From contig CAAFGG010000024.1 of NCBI GenBank assembly GCA_900762325.1, positions 32,392-96,391 on the forward strand: DNA of 64,000 nt, given 5' to 3'. How positions within the stretch are numbered: the stretch's first letter is position 1; the number at the start of each line of letters is the position of its first letter. Both the position numbers and the translations under genes were made by a program. This DNA comes from an uncultured Collinsella sp. (lineage in GTDB: Bacteria; Actinomycetota; Coriobacteriia; Coriobacteriales; Coriobacteriaceae). Of the stretch, positions 6,251 to 15,155 are shown one piece after another. The notes below the pieces were generated by a model. That model saw only the letters and a program-made list of their open reading frames with translations, searched no databases and had not been told where the DNA came from.

Positions 6251-8845
6251 TTACTTGTCGGAGGCTGCTTTCTTGGCAGTCGACTTCTTCGCGGTCGTCT
6301 TCTTGGCGGCAGTGGCTTTCTTAGCCGTGGTCTTCTTGGCCGCCGTCGTCTTCTTTGCCGAGCTCGCCTTAGTCGCGGTCTTGCGGCCGCGGGCGGGCTT
6401 CTTCTCCTTGGTCGGGCAGTCCATGTTCACGCAGATGCGCCACGGGCCGCGCGCCGTGTTGACCACCACGATGGGAGCGCCGCACTCGGGGCAGGTCTCA
6501 CCCGTCGCCTCGAGCTTACCGCGCGCCGGTAGAGGATAGCTCACGCCACAGTCATCGTAGTTGGTGCAGCGGATAAAGCGCTTGCCGCTCTTCTCGCTCT
6601 TGTGCGCGATCAGGTCGCCATGGCGTCCGGCCTCGGCGCACACCTTGCACTCGCCCACCTTAAGGTCAGGCTCGTAGTTGGTGGGGCACCTCGGGTTCAC
6701 GCAGATCTCGAAAGCCTTCTGGCGGAACGGCTGACACTTGATGCGCGGCGCACCGCACTCGGGGCACACGGCGGCCTCGCCCTCGAGCGGGCTCACCTTG
6801 ACGCCGCTCGGCACCGGATAGGTCACGTCGCAGTCGGGCCAGCCCATGCAGCCAATGAAGCTGCCGCGGGTCTTGGCGCTCGTCTTCATAACCAGGTCCT
6901 TGCCGCACTTGGGGCAGGCGCCCACGCGCGCATCGGCCGTGACGGCGTCGCTGATGGCGTCGCCGAGCTCCTGCGTATGCTTGAGCAGCTCGTCGAGCAC
7001 GCCGGCCAGCAGCGCACGCGAGTGCGTCACGACATGCTCTTCGGTGTCCTCGCCGCGCTCGACGCGAGTCATGTCGCCGTCGAGCTCGCTGGTCATATCG
7101 GGGCTCGTGATGCGCGGGGCAAATTGCGTCAGCGCGTCAATGATGGCGATGCCCAGCTGGCTCGGCTCCACGGGATCGTTTTTGAGGTAGCGCACGGCGT
7201 ACAGGCGCTCGATGATACTCGCGCGCGTGGACTTGGTGCCCAGGCCGCGCTTTTCCATCTCCTGCACGAGCTTGCCCTGGCTGTAGCGCGCGGGCGGCTC
7301 GGTCTGCTTGGCCTCAAGCTTAATGTCGAACACGTCGACCGTGTCGCCCTGCTCAAGCGGCGGCATCTGCTCATCGCGCTTAAGACCGTACGGGTACGCC
7401 TCGCGGAAACCCGGGGTCACGAGCACGTCGCCCGAGGCCACGAACGGCTCACCGTTCACATCGAGCTCGAGCTTGGTGTTCTCGATAGTCGCGGGCCCCA
7501 TGAGCGTCGCCAGGAAGCGACGGGCGATGAGGTCGTAGAGCTTGCGCTGGCCGCCATCGAGCGTGGACGGATCGCCCTCGCCCGTGGGGTAGATAGGCGG
7601 GTGGTCGGTGGTCTCGACCTTGCCGCGCGTGGGCTTCATGGGGCCGGCGAGCACCTTTTTGCACACGGGCGCCAGCGCCGGGTTGATCTTTGCCAGGTCG
7701 CTCACCACGGCGCCCAGATCGAGCGTCGCGGGATACACGGTGTTGTCGACACGCGGGTAGCTGATGAGACCGGCCATGTAGAGGGACTCGGCGATGCGCA
7801 TGGTACGCGCAGGTGAGATGCCCTCGGCCGCGGCGGCAGCCTGCAGCGAGGTCGTCGCAAACGGCGTGGGCGGCTGCTGCTTACGCGAGCGCTTGGTCAC
7901 CGCGGCGACGGTTGCCGTCGTAGCGCCGTCAACGTGACCGTACGCCGTCTCAGCAGCATCCTTGTCGGTAAAGCGCGCCGTCTTGTGCGCGATCTTAAAG
8001 CGATCGTCCTCGGCAGCGCCTTGCGCGGCGCCCATGCCGCGAATCTGCCAATAGTCCTCGGGCACAAACGCCATGCGCTCGCGCTCGCGCTCGACCACCA
8101 GGGCAAGCGTCGGCGTCTGCACGCGGCCGGCGGAACGCACGTTGCCAAAGCCGCCAAACTTGGCGAGCGTCAGGTAGCGCGTGAGCACCGCACCCCAAAT
8201 GAGGTCGATGTGCTGACGGCTCTCGCCGGCGTCGGCCAGGTTCTGGTCGAGCGAGACAAGGTTATCGAAGGCCTGCGTGATCTCGGCCTTGGTAAACGAA
8301 GAATACTGGGCGCGGGCGACCGGCAAGTCGGGCGCCACCTCGCGCACCTTGTTGAGGGCGTCCGAACCGATCAGCTCGCCCTCGCGATCGAAGTCCGTGG
8401 CGATGATGACACTGTCGGACTTTTTGGCGAGGTTCTTGAGCGAGCGGATGAGTTCCTTCTCGGCCGGCAGCTTAATGACGGGTGCCCAGGTGAGATACGG
8501 CAGACTCTCGAGCTTCCAGCCCTTGATGGAGATGCCGTCGGCAAGAAACGGCTTGCGCTTGGTGTCGTAGGGCGGGCGTGCCAGGCCATCGGGCATGTCG
8601 GCCGGTAGCATCTCGCCGTCCTCGGTAACCGAATACCAGCCCAGCTTTTTATCGAACAGCACGCTGTCGCAAAAATCGGGCGCAAGGATGTGACCGGCCA
8701 GGCCGATGGTCACGCACTCCTCGCCCTTCCACTCAAAACGGTAGATGGCGGTGTTGTACACCTTGTCCTTTTTGGGTTTGCCCGTGGACAGACGCTCGGC
8801 AATCTGACGCGCGGCGTCGTTTTTCTCTGCGATGATGAGCTTCAA
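6251..8845 (-). CDS. topA: DNA topoisomerase I, archaeal-type IA enzyme
   Basis: 864 residues. The Toprim domain begins MKLIIAEKNDAARQIAERLS; FDREGELIG holds the acidic metal-binding part. The catalytic tyrosine lies in SYPRVDNTVYP. The start and the DNTVYP signature resemble archaeal topoisomerase I more than E. coli TopA. Four C-terminal zinc ribbons (CPKC...CMGWPDC, CPEC...CVNPRC, CKVC...CTNYDDC, CPEC...CVNMDC) are followed by a Lys/Ala/Thr repeat tail of AKKTTAKK type. It relaxes negative supercoils. The gene lies 54 bp downstream of hypB on the same strand, probably co-transcribed, and ends at a bidirectional terminator. Confidence 0.93.
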   Translation of the reverse strand: MKLIIAEKNDAARQIAERLSTGKPKKDKVYNTAIYRFEWKGEECVTIGLAGHILAPDFCDSVLFDKKLGWYSVTEDGEMLPADMPDGLARPPYDTKRKPFLADGISIKGWKLESLPYLTWAPVIKLPAEKELIRSLKNLAKKSDSVIIATDFDREGELIGSDALNKVREVAPDLPVARAQYSSFTKAEITQAFDNLVSLDQNLADAGESRQHIDLIWGAVLTRYLTLAKFGGFGNVRSAGRVQTPTLALVVERERERMAFVPEDYWQIRGMGAAQGAAEDDRFKIAHKTARFTDKDAAETAYGHVDGATTATVAAVTKRSRKQQPPTPFATTSLQAAAAAEGISPARTMRIAESLYMAGLISYPRVDNTVYPATLDLGAVVSDLAKINPALAPVCKKVLAGPMKPTRGKVETTDHPPIYPTGEGDPSTLDGGQRKLYDLIARRFLATLMGPATIENTKLELDVNGEPFVASGDVLVTPGFREAYPYGLKRDEQMPPLEQGDTVDVFDIKLEAKQTEPPARYSQGKLVQEMEKRGLGTKSTRASIIERLYAVRYLKNDPVEPSQLGIAIIDALTQFAPRITSPDMTSELDGDMTRVERGEDTEEHVVTHSRALLAGVLDELLKHTQELGDAISDAVTADARVGACPKCGKDLVMKTSAKTRGSFIGCMGWPDCDVTYPVPSGVKVSPLEGEAAVCPECGAPRIKCQPFRQKAFEICVNPRCPTNYEPDLKVGECKVCAEAGRHGDLIAHKSEKSGKRFIRCTNYDDCGVSYPLPARGKLEATGETCPECGAPIVVVNTARGPWRICVNMDCPTKEKKPARGRKTATKASSAKKTTAAKKTTAKKATAAKKTTAKKSTAKKAASDK

Positions 8846-8899
8846 AAGAGGCTCCTATCTCGTGTCTCTGCGGCTACGCCCGCCCGTATGGCGGCCGAT

Positions 8900-9583
8900 T
8901 TACGCCCTTGCTTGCTCGATCTGCCCGATGAGCCAATCGCACCAGGCATCCATGCCCTCGCCCTTGCGCGCGCTCACGGCAAACCGCGGCGCCTGCGGAT
9001 TGAGGTCATCGAGTGTCTTAGTATACCTATCCATGTCAAAATCGAAAGCCGGGGCCACGTCGACCTTATTGAGCAGCTGCGCGCCGGCGTGCTGGAAGAT
9101 GCCCGGGTACTTGATGGGCTTGTCGTCGCCCTCGGGCACCGAGAGGATCATGATGGACAGGTTCTCGCCCAGGTCAAAGTCGACCGGGCAGACCAGGTTA
9201 CCCACATTTTCGATAAAGATGACGTCGATGTTCTCCAGACCGACGGCCTGGTCGAAGGCGTCGACGGCCTCCATGATCATGTTGCCCTCGAGGTGGCACA
9301 GGCCGCCCGTGTTGATCTGGATGGCGGGCATGCCGGCTTCCTTCATGGTGATGGCGTCGACGTCCGAGGCGATATCGCCCTCGATAACGGCACAGCGCAG
9401 GCTGGCTTTGTCACGCAAGCGCTCGTTGGTGCCCAGAATCGTGGTGGTCTTACCCGAGCCAGGGCTCGACAGTACATTGATCACGTAGGTGTTCGTCTGC
9501 TCAAACCGCTGACGCAGCTGATCTGCCAGGCGCTCGTTGCGCGACAGAATCGGCGACGCGATATCAATCGTTTTCTCGGCCAT
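8900..9583 (-). CDS. hypB: hydrogenase nickel incorporation GTPase HypB
   Basis: A 227-residue SIMIBI-class GTPase with Walker A SSPGSGKTT, an IEGDIASDVDA switch region and NKVDV guanine specificity. The ICHLE-like segment is GGLCHLEGNM. HypB works with HypA to place nickel in [NiFe]-hydrogenase large subunits. No N-terminal His-rich nickel-storage stretch is present, so it is the minimal form. It is 55 bp downstream of hypA in a tatA-tatC-hypA-hypB-topA string. No hydrogenase structural gene is in the window. Confidence 0.95.
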   Translation of the reverse strand: MAEKTIDIASPILSRNERLADQLRQRFEQTNTYVINVLSSPGSGKTTTILGTNERLRDKASLRCAVIEGDIASDVDAITMKEAGMPAIQINTGGLCHLEGNMIMEAVDAFDQAVGLENIDVIFIENVGNLVCPVDFDLGENLSIMILSVPEGDDKPIKYPGIFQHAGAQLLNKVDVAPAFDFDMDRYTKTLDDLNPQAPRFAVSARKGEGMDAWCDWLIGQIEQARA

Positions 9584-9638
9584 ACTTAGCGCTCCTTACT
9601 TTGGCCCTTTTATACCCCATCGCTAGATGGCGAGCGTG

Positions 9639-9995
9639 CTAATCGTCGGGGGTCTCGATCTCGATACTTGCGATGTCGAGTTCGCGGCCATGCAGCAGAC
9701 GCACGTTGGCACCGCCACATTGGGGACAACGGCAATGGAAACGGTCGTGCTCAAAGACCTCACCGCAGTCCAGACACTCGCTTTGTGGATGGACTTCCTC
9801 CACGGCAAGCTCGCAGCCGCGCGTGAGCGGGTCCTCGTCGCGAAACGTCTCCCACGCAAAGTCAAGCGCCTCGCGCACGACCTCGGTCATATCCCCGATA
9901 CGCAGCGTTACCAAAACGGCGCGCGAGGCCCCCGCCCCACGCGCCGCGCGAATCACTGTATCGAGTATGCCGTTGACAATGCCAACCTCGTGCAT
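9639..9995 (-). CDS. hypA: hydrogenase maturation nickel metallochaperone HypA
   Basis: 118 residues, the standard length. It starts MHEVGIVNGIL, close to the MHE start whose His2 binds nickel in this family. The zinc site is CLDCGEVFEHDRFHCRCPQCG, with CxxC pairs at each end. It hands nickel to HypB for [NiFe]-hydrogenase assembly. The ATG lies 6 bases after the tatC stop, so the two are probably translated from one mRNA. Confidence 0.95.
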   Translation of the reverse strand: MHEVGIVNGILDTVIRAARGAGASRAVLVTLRIGDMTEVVREALDFAWETFRDEDPLTRGCELAVEEVHPQSECLDCGEVFEHDRFHCRCPQCGGANVRLLHGRELDIASIEIETPDD

Positions 9996-10001
9996 ACCGA
10001 T

Positions 10002-10793
10002 TTACTCCTCGTCGTCCTCGTCGTCCGAGAACAGGTCCAGACGGCTCACGAACAGGCCCTCCTTGCCCTCGCGCGCGGTAATGACCACGCGAGCGATGGC
10101 GAGCGAAATCTCGTAGAGCGAGAGCAGGGCGCCATACATGAGACCCAGCGTAACGGGCGAGCCGTCGGGCGTAATCACAGCCGAGCCCACGAGCAGGCCT
10201 ACGTACACGTAGCGCCAGGCGCTGCGGAAGGCCGCATAGGACACGATGTGGAAAACGGACAGGTAGAAGATGATGAGCGGCAGCTCAAACGCCACACCAA
10301 AGCCGATCATAAAGAGCAGCTCCATGTTGACGTAGTTCTCCAGATCGGGCAGCGCCGTAGCGACAGCCGAGGTCTCGCCGATGAGCCACTCAAAGCCCGC
10401 CGGGATGATGATGAAGTAGCAGAAGATGGCACCCAGGAAGAACAGCACCGTCGAGGCGAGCACCGTGGGCACAACCCACTTGCGCTCGTTGGGGCGCAGT
10501 GCCGGCAGGAAAAATGCCAGAATCTGCCAGATGATCATGGGCGTGCACATGACCACGGCCATCTTGATGGCAAGCGAGAAGCGCAGGCCAAAGCCGCCGA
10601 GCGTGGTGGTGATGTAAAACTTACCGTCCGGCACAAAGGAGCGGATGGGGTCTTCCAAGATGTCGAGAACCACGGGCGTGGCGAAATACAGCACGATAGC
10701 GGCGGCAAACACCGATACGACCACGATGGTCAGACGGCGACGGAGTTCCCCCAAATGATCGAAGAGCGGCATGCGCGCAGGTCCAATAGGCAT
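10002..10793 (-). CDS. tatC: Sec-independent translocase subunit TatC
   Basis: 263 residues with six predicted membrane helices. The cytoplasmic N-terminus MPLFDHLGELRRRL matches the TatC signature HLxELRxR, which with the first loop recognises the twin-arginine signal. The acidic C-terminus ends DDEDDEE. Its start overlaps the preceding tat gene as TAATG, so translation is coupled. A second candidate start, MPLFDHL, lies 7 codons later. Tat exports folded cofactor proteins, which fits the hypAB neighbours because many hydrogenases use it. Confidence 0.95.
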   Translation of the reverse strand: MPIGPARMPLFDHLGELRRRLTIVVVSVFAAAIVLYFATPVVLDILEDPIRSFVPDGKFYITTTLGGFGLRFSLAIKMAVVMCTPMIIWQILAFFLPALRPNERKWVVPTVLASTVLFFLGAIFCYFIIIPAGFEWLIGETSAVATALPDLENYVNMELLFMIGFGVAFELPLIIFYLSVFHIVSYAAFRSAWRYVYVGLLVGSAVITPDGSPVTLGLMYGALLSLYEISLAIARVVITAREGKEGLFVSRLDLFSDDEDDEE

Positions 10794-11398
10794 TACTCAT
10801 CGCCTCCCCTCGGGGCGTCGGCGGCAGCGGCTTCGTCCTCGGCCTCGAGCTCGCGGGCGAGCTGGTCGACGACGGCTTTGCGCTTGCGGGGGCGACGGGC
10901 GTAGAGGTCAGCCGTCGTGGGCTCTGCCGGCTCGGGCTCGGGCTCCGGCTCTGCAGTGGAAGCGGACTCCGCGGGCGCATCGGCAGTGGCGGCCTCGGAC
11001 TCAGCCGCAGCGGCAGTACCCTCGGCACTGGTATCCTCGGCAGCGACCTCGCCCTCAGCAGCACCCTCGCTTGCGGCCTTCTCGGCAGCAAGACGGGCGC
11101 GACGCTCGGCAAAGGTCTCCTTCTTGGCGGGCGCTGCCGTCTCGGCGGCATCCTCGTCCGCATCGGAATCGTCGTCGGTCGCAGCAGTCTTCTTGGGCTT
11201 GACCGGGGCCGACGCGGCCTCGCTCACCGGATCGATAATCTCGGACTGAACAACGGCCGTCATCTTTTCCTGCGTCTCGCGGAACTGACGGATAGCACGG
11301 CCGATCGTGCGGCCCATCTGCGGGAGCTTATCCGGGCCAAACAGCAAAAAGCCGAAGACCACGATGATCGCGAGCTCACCCTCTCCAATACCAAACAC
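10793..11398 (-). CDS. tatA: TatA/TatB family twin-arginine translocase subunit
   Basis: 201 residues from a GTG (VFGIGEGELAIIVVFGFLLF) with GGAGG five bases upstream; a reading 15 codons longer is less likely. A single N-terminal helix is followed by the FGPDKLPQMGRTIGRAIRQF hinge and amphipathic helix. The remaining ~140 residues are an acidic Ala/Glu-rich tail that ends in a basic RRPRKRKAVV segment. The Glu at the start of the helix is TatB-like, the hinge TatA-like, so the subtype is uncertain. It is the first gene of the tat-hyp string, and the stop overlaps the tatC ATG. Confidence 0.88.
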   Translation of the reverse strand: MFGIGEGELAIIVVFGFLLFGPDKLPQMGRTIGRAIRQFRETQEKMTAVVQSEIIDPVSEAASAPVKPKKTAATDDDSDADEDAAETAAPAKKETFAERRARLAAEKAASEGAAEGEVAAEDTSAEGTAAAAESEAATADAPAESASTAEPEPEPEPAEPTTADLYARRPRKRKAVVDQLARELEAEDEAAAADAPRGGDE

Positions 11399-11551
11399 AC
11401 ATACCTCCAAGGCTCGATGTGAGTCGAGCCCGCACCGCGCCATTCGGCCGGAACTCGTCTATTCATTCGGTCAAGTATAGCGCCCGGACGCCAAAACGTC
11501 CGAGCGCATCACAAACATATGCCAAACGGCACGCCCTTTTGGGGGCAAAGA

Positions 11552-11866
11552 TTATGCAGCGGTGATCGAAATCTCCTGGTCGACGCCCAACAGCTGAACC
11601 ACGCGCATCACCGGGGGCTGCACGTTGACGCAGCTAAAACGCTTACCATGATCAGCTGCGTGGTGTGCGGCGCCCACAAGCACGCCAATGCCCGTCGAAT
11701 CGATGTAGCTCACCTGGGCAAAATCGAGCTCAACGGCCTCAGTGGGCTGCTCGAGCGCCAGGTCGATGGCATTGCGCAGGCTATCGGCGTTAGAGATATC
11801 GATCTCACCGGTCACCTTAATGGCGTAGAGCTCTGGCGTGGGGTTGGTGGAAATACCCAAATCCAT
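11552..11866 (-). CDS. STAS-domain anti-sigma factor antagonist
   Basis: 104 residues, a single STAS domain of the SpoIIAA/RsbV type. The phosphorylation motif is YIDSTGIGVLVGA, with the DSTG serine intact. Such proteins release a sigma factor by binding its anti-sigma kinase when unphosphorylated. No anti-sigma kinase or sigma gene lies nearby, so the partner is unknown. A GC-rich hairpin (11482-11509) lies between this gene and the tat genes. Confidence 0.85.
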   Translation of the reverse strand: MDLGISTNPTPELYAIKVTGEIDISNADSLRNAIDLALEQPTEAVELDFAQVSYIDSTGIGVLVGAAHHAADHGKRFSCVNVQPPVMRVVQLLGVDQEISITAA

Positions 11867-11932
11867 GTATACGCTCCTTTACGTATCGAAAGTGCGGATA
11901 GTACTAGGCGCGGACTTGCGGGGCCCTACGCG

Positions 11933-13237
11933 TTAGGCGCGCTCGGCACGCGCAAGCTCGGCAGCGACGAGCTTGACAGCCAGCACCAGCACATCGAGCG
12001 CAGCCTCCAGGTCCTCGACCGTGGGATAGCTCGGCGCGATGCGGATGTTGGTGTCGCGCGGATCCTTGCCATAAGGCCAGGTGGCACCAGCCGGCGTGAG
12101 CTTGACGCCCAGGTCGGCACAAAGCGCGGCGACCTTCTGGGCCGAGCCCTCGGGGCCATCGAAACTCACAAAGTAGCCGCCATGGGGATGAGCCCAAGTG
12201 GCGCAACCCGTGTTGCCCAAGCCCTCGGTGAGTTTACGCTCAACGGCCTCAAAGCGCGGGCGCAGGAACTCGGCATGCTTTTTCATGTGCTCCTTGACCG
12301 CCTCGATGGTGGGAAGGAAACGCACGTGACGCAGCTGGTTGAGCTTATCGGCGCTAATAAGACCGGCCTTCAGGCGCTTGGAGAACTCGGCGATGACCGC
12401 GGGGCTCGCACCGATAAAGCCGATGCCGGCGCCCGGGAAGGTGATCTTGGACGTCGAGGCAAAGGCCACCACGCGATCCTCGGTGCCCGCCGCGCGAGCG
12501 AGGTCAAAGATATTTGCGAGCTCGTCGGTCTCGTCGTACAGGTCGTGCACGCAGTAAGCGTTGTCCCAAAAGATGCGGAAATCGGGCGCGGCCGTGGGCA
12601 TCTCGACCAGGCGGCGCACAGTGTCCTCGCTAAAGGTGATGCCCGTGGGGTTGGAATACTTGGGCACGCACCAGATACCCTTGATGGAATCGTCGGCGGC
12701 AACCAGGCGCTCGATCTCGTCCATGTCGGGGCCGTTGTCGGTCATCGCGACGGGGACGTTCTCGATGCCCAAGTCGGCGGTGATGCCAAAGTGGCGATCG
12801 TAGCCGGGAACAGGGCACAGGAACTTGACCTTCTTGCCGTCGTGCGCGGCCTCGTAGGCGTCCCAAGGGTCGCTGCCGCACGAGCCGCAACGCCAGAACA
12901 TACCGGCGATATCGTGCTCGATCAGCAGGCTCGATGAGCCCAGTACGAGCGTCTGCTCGGCAGGGCAACCCAGGAACTCCCCCGCCAGCTTGCGTGCCGA
13001 GGGAATGCCCTCGAAGCAACCGTAGTTGGAGCAGTCGACATTGCCGTCGTGCAGATCGGCATCGGCATTGAGGATATCGAGCATGGGGCGAGAAATGTTC
13101 ACCTGGGAGGGCGACGGCTTGCCGCGCGCCATGTCGAGCGCCAGGCCCTTGGCCTTGACCTCGGCAACCTCGGCTTTAAGCGCCTCGATGGCGGCATCGA
13201 GTTCGGTGGTTTCCATCTTCTGGTAGATCGTCTGCAT
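11933..13237 (-). CDS. PLP-dependent aminotransferase (PF12897-type, aspartate aminotransferase-like)
   Basis: 434 residues of fold type I. The PLP lysine is in AFASTSKITFPGAG and the cofactor Asn/Asp/Tyr part is KYSNPTG ... FWDNAYCVHDLY. The N-terminus DMARGKPSPSQ and the general form match the MocR-like aminotransferase family lacking a GntR domain, often annotated as aspartate aminotransferase. Substrate is not settled by sequence alone. It is transcribed alone, 66 bp upstream of the STAS gene on the same strand. Confidence 0.85.
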   Translation of the reverse strand: MQTIYQKMETTELDAAIEALKAEVAEVKAKGLALDMARGKPSPSQVNISRPMLDILNADADLHDGNVDCSNYGCFEGIPSARKLAGEFLGCPAEQTLVLGSSSLLIEHDIAGMFWRCGSCGSDPWDAYEAAHDGKKVKFLCPVPGYDRHFGITADLGIENVPVAMTDNGPDMDEIERLVAADDSIKGIWCVPKYSNPTGITFSEDTVRRLVEMPTAAPDFRIFWDNAYCVHDLYDETDELANIFDLARAAGTEDRVVAFASTSKITFPGAGIGFIGASPAVIAEFSKRLKAGLISADKLNQLRHVRFLPTIEAVKEHMKKHAEFLRPRFEAVERKLTEGLGNTGCATWAHPHGGYFVSFDGPEGSAQKVAALCADLGVKLTPAGATWPYGKDPRDTNIRIAPSYPTVEDLEAALDVLVLAVKLVAAELARAERA

Positions 13238-13387
13238 GGGGTGCGACCTTTCGCGAAGCGGTACGTTGCAGTTCGTCTAAGTATAGACCGCCATCGTCGC
13301 AACGTTATGAAGCCGTGATAGATTAAGTTCATCGCAATCAATTACGAATCGCCGCGCATGCCGGCGTGGGGCGCCCAAGGAGGCACT

Positions 13388-13642
13388 ATGGAGTACGGAT
13401 CGTTTCAGGCCGAGGAATTCGGCGACTTGCAGCGCCTGGTCGACGGACTGTTTTACGACCGCCACGCCATCGACCGCCTGGATCTGATCGTACAGGCCGA
13501 AATCTTGGACCTGGCGCCCGACCTCATGGAGATCGTGAACCTTTTGCCGCCCGGCTACTACGACCGCCAGTCACTTTGCGACCAGCTCAACTCCGCCTTG
13601 GCCGCCCACGGCTGGGGCGCCGTCTACGGAACGGTGGAATAA
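13388..13642 (+). CDS. small conserved-looking protein of unknown function
   Basis: 84 residues with a strong site AAGGAGG four bases before the ATG. The composition is acidic and Leu-rich (FGDLQRLVDGLFYDRHAIDR; LDLAPDLMEIVNLLPPGYYD), probably an all-helical cytoplasmic domain. There is no signal peptide, membrane segment or cysteine. I do not recognise a family. It is divergent from the aminotransferase and followed by a REP-like unit and a strong terminator, so it appears to be a single-gene transcript. Confidence 0.65.
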   Translation: MEYGSFQAEEFGDLQRLVDGLFYDRHAIDRLDLIVQAEILDLAPDLMEIVNLLPPGYYDRQSLCDQLNSALAAHGWGAVYGTVE

Positions 13643-13646
13643 ACCT

Positions 13647-13673
13647 AGTCATTTAAGAACGTCCCCAATGACT
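13647..13673. repeat. REP-like palindrome, AGTCATT unit
   Basis: A 27-bp unit with arms AGTCATT / AATGACT. Read on the minus strand, the loop is GGGGACGTTCTTA. The same unit occurs twice at 37779-37846. The loop core matches that of the GCCGGCA units although the stems differ. Confidence 0.75.
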
Positions 13674-13711
13674 AAAACGCTGCCTGTGATGGTATTCACA
13701 GGCAGCGTTTT
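13674..13711. terminator. bidirectional intrinsic terminator
   Basis: A perfect stem AAAACGCTGCCTGTGA pairs with TCACAGGCAGCGTTTT around a short loop and ends in T/A runs on both strands. It separates the plus-strand 84-residue gene from the convergent nhaA. Confidence 0.92.
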
Positions 13712-13728
13712 CAAACTTGTATGTGCCC

Positions 13729-15087
13729 CTACTCGTCCTTGGGCGCGGGATGCTTGCAGACCACGCTCATGTAGATCATGCCGAGCACGGCTGCGGTGAC
13801 CGAACCGGCGAGAATAGCGGCCTTGGCTGCAAGAACCTCAAACTGGGCCGTCGGGAAGGCAAGGCCGCTGATGAGAATCGACATGGTAAAGCCGATACCG
13901 CCCAGAATGCCCACGCCGGCAATCATGTGCCAGTTGACATTGTGCGGCAGCTCGCAGGCCTTAAGCTTAACCAGGGCAAACGTCATACCAAAGATGCCGA
14001 TCGGCTTGCCCAGCAGCATGCCAAAGTACACGCCGAGCGTCACCGGGTCGGTGAGCAGCGTGCTCATGTCCACGCCCACTAAGCGAACCTGAGCGTTTAC
14101 GAACGCAAAGATCGGCAGGATCACAAAGTTGACCGGCGTGGAGATCAGACGCTCCATGCGGATAAGCGGCGGGGTCACGCGGTGCATGACGCGCTCGACC
14201 TTGGTGGTCGAGACGGTAAAGTCATGCTGGCCCAGGATGTGTGCCTCATCATCGTAGCGGTCATCGAGCAGCGGCAGGCACTCGCCCAGCCAATCGGTGA
14301 GGCTATCGAGCTTGACGCCACACTTGGCCGGGATGGTAAAGGCCAAGATGACGCCAGCGAGCGTGGCGTGCACACCGCTCTTGAACATGCAGAACCACAA
14401 CAGCAGACCCAGTACCGAATACGGGGCAAGGCGGTAATGCTGCGTCTTGTTGAGCCACACGAGCGCGCAGGTCACAAGTGCGGCGGCGCCCAACCAAAAC
14501 GGATTGGGGCTCTGACCGTAGAAAATGGCGATGGCGGCGATGGAAATCAGGTCGTCGGCAATAGCGAGCGTCGAGAAGAACACGCGCACGCCGTTGGGAA
14601 CGCGATTGCCCAAAAGCGACAGCACGCCCAGCGCAAAGGCAATATCGGTTGCCATGGGAATGGCCCAACCGTTGCGGGCACCGGCATGGTTAAAGATCAG
14701 GTAGATGCAGGCGGGAACGACGACGCCGCCCACGGCCGCCAGCATGGGAAGCATGGCCTGACGCGGATTCTTGAGCTCGCCGACCGTCATCTCGTACTTA
14801 AGCTCAATGCCCACCAACAAAAAGAAAATCGCCATGAGGAAGTCGTTGACGAAAAGCTCAACGGTGAGACCGGCCGTAAGGTTACCCAGACCCACATACA
14901 GCGGGGTCTCCAAAAAGTGATGGATGGCCTCGTAGGCATCGGTGTTGGCGCAGATAACGGCGGCGATAGCGGCGAAGACCATGACGGCGGCGGAAATCGT
15001 GCCGTTCTCGGCGATGCGCTCCCAAATGTCGTGACGTTCAAAGCGTTTGCGCTCACGAACGTTGAACAGCTGCTCAGTTGCTGCCAT
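13729..15087 (-). CDS. nhaA: Na+/H+ antiporter NhaA
   Basis: 452 residues with about 12 membrane helices. The ion-binding aspartates lie in STLAIADDLISIAAIAIFYG (the DD pair), and MATDIAFALGVLSLLG is the conserved helix IV motif. It exchanges external protons for internal sodium and so controls sodium and pH. The start is supported by AAAGGAG upstream. The leader contains two hairpins, the farther one followed by six T residues, so attenuation is possible. The C-terminal ~40 residues extend a little past the E. coli length (388). Confidence 0.94.
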   Translation of the reverse strand: MAATEQLFNVRERKRFERHDIWERIAENGTISAAVMVFAAIAAVICANTDAYEAIHHFLETPLYVGLGNLTAGLTVELFVNDFLMAIFFLLVGIELKYEMTVGELKNPRQAMLPMLAAVGGVVVPACIYLIFNHAGARNGWAIPMATDIAFALGVLSLLGNRVPNGVRVFFSTLAIADDLISIAAIAIFYGQSPNPFWLGAAALVTCALVWLNKTQHYRLAPYSVLGLLLWFCMFKSGVHATLAGVILAFTIPAKCGVKLDSLTDWLGECLPLLDDRYDDEAHILGQHDFTVSTTKVERVMHRVTPPLIRMERLISTPVNFVILPIFAFVNAQVRLVGVDMSTLLTDPVTLGVYFGMLLGKPIGIFGMTFALVKLKACELPHNVNWHMIAGVGILGGIGFTMSILISGLAFPTAQFEVLAAKAAILAGSVTAAVLGMIYMSVVCKHPAPKDE

Positions 15088-15102
15088 GGGCGGCTCCTTT
15101 CA

Positions 15103-15155
15103 CGGGAAAGTTCCCGTCTTAAAAAAGCACGGCCCGCCCAAGTGGCGGCGCCGCG
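15103..15155 (-). promoter_or_regulatory. two-hairpin leader of nhaA, possible attenuator
   Basis: In the minus-strand transcript a GC-rich imperfect hairpin (15127-15155, arms GCGCGGCGCCGCC / GGCGGGCCGTGC with bulges) is followed directly by TTTTTT. A second hairpin, ACGGGAA / TTCCCGT (15103-15118), follows just before the AAAGGAG of nhaA. The ppaC terminator lies about 140 bp further upstream, so these belong to the nhaA leader rather than to ppaC. I cannot match the upstream bases to a known Na+ or nhaA RNA motif by eye. Confidence 0.45.

Noticed and set aside
11482..11509. An intrinsic terminator between the STAS and tat genes
   Set aside because: The GC-rich hairpin lacks a T-run on the minus strand; TATACT follows instead, so it could equally be a promoter-proximal structure. 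Left unassigned.
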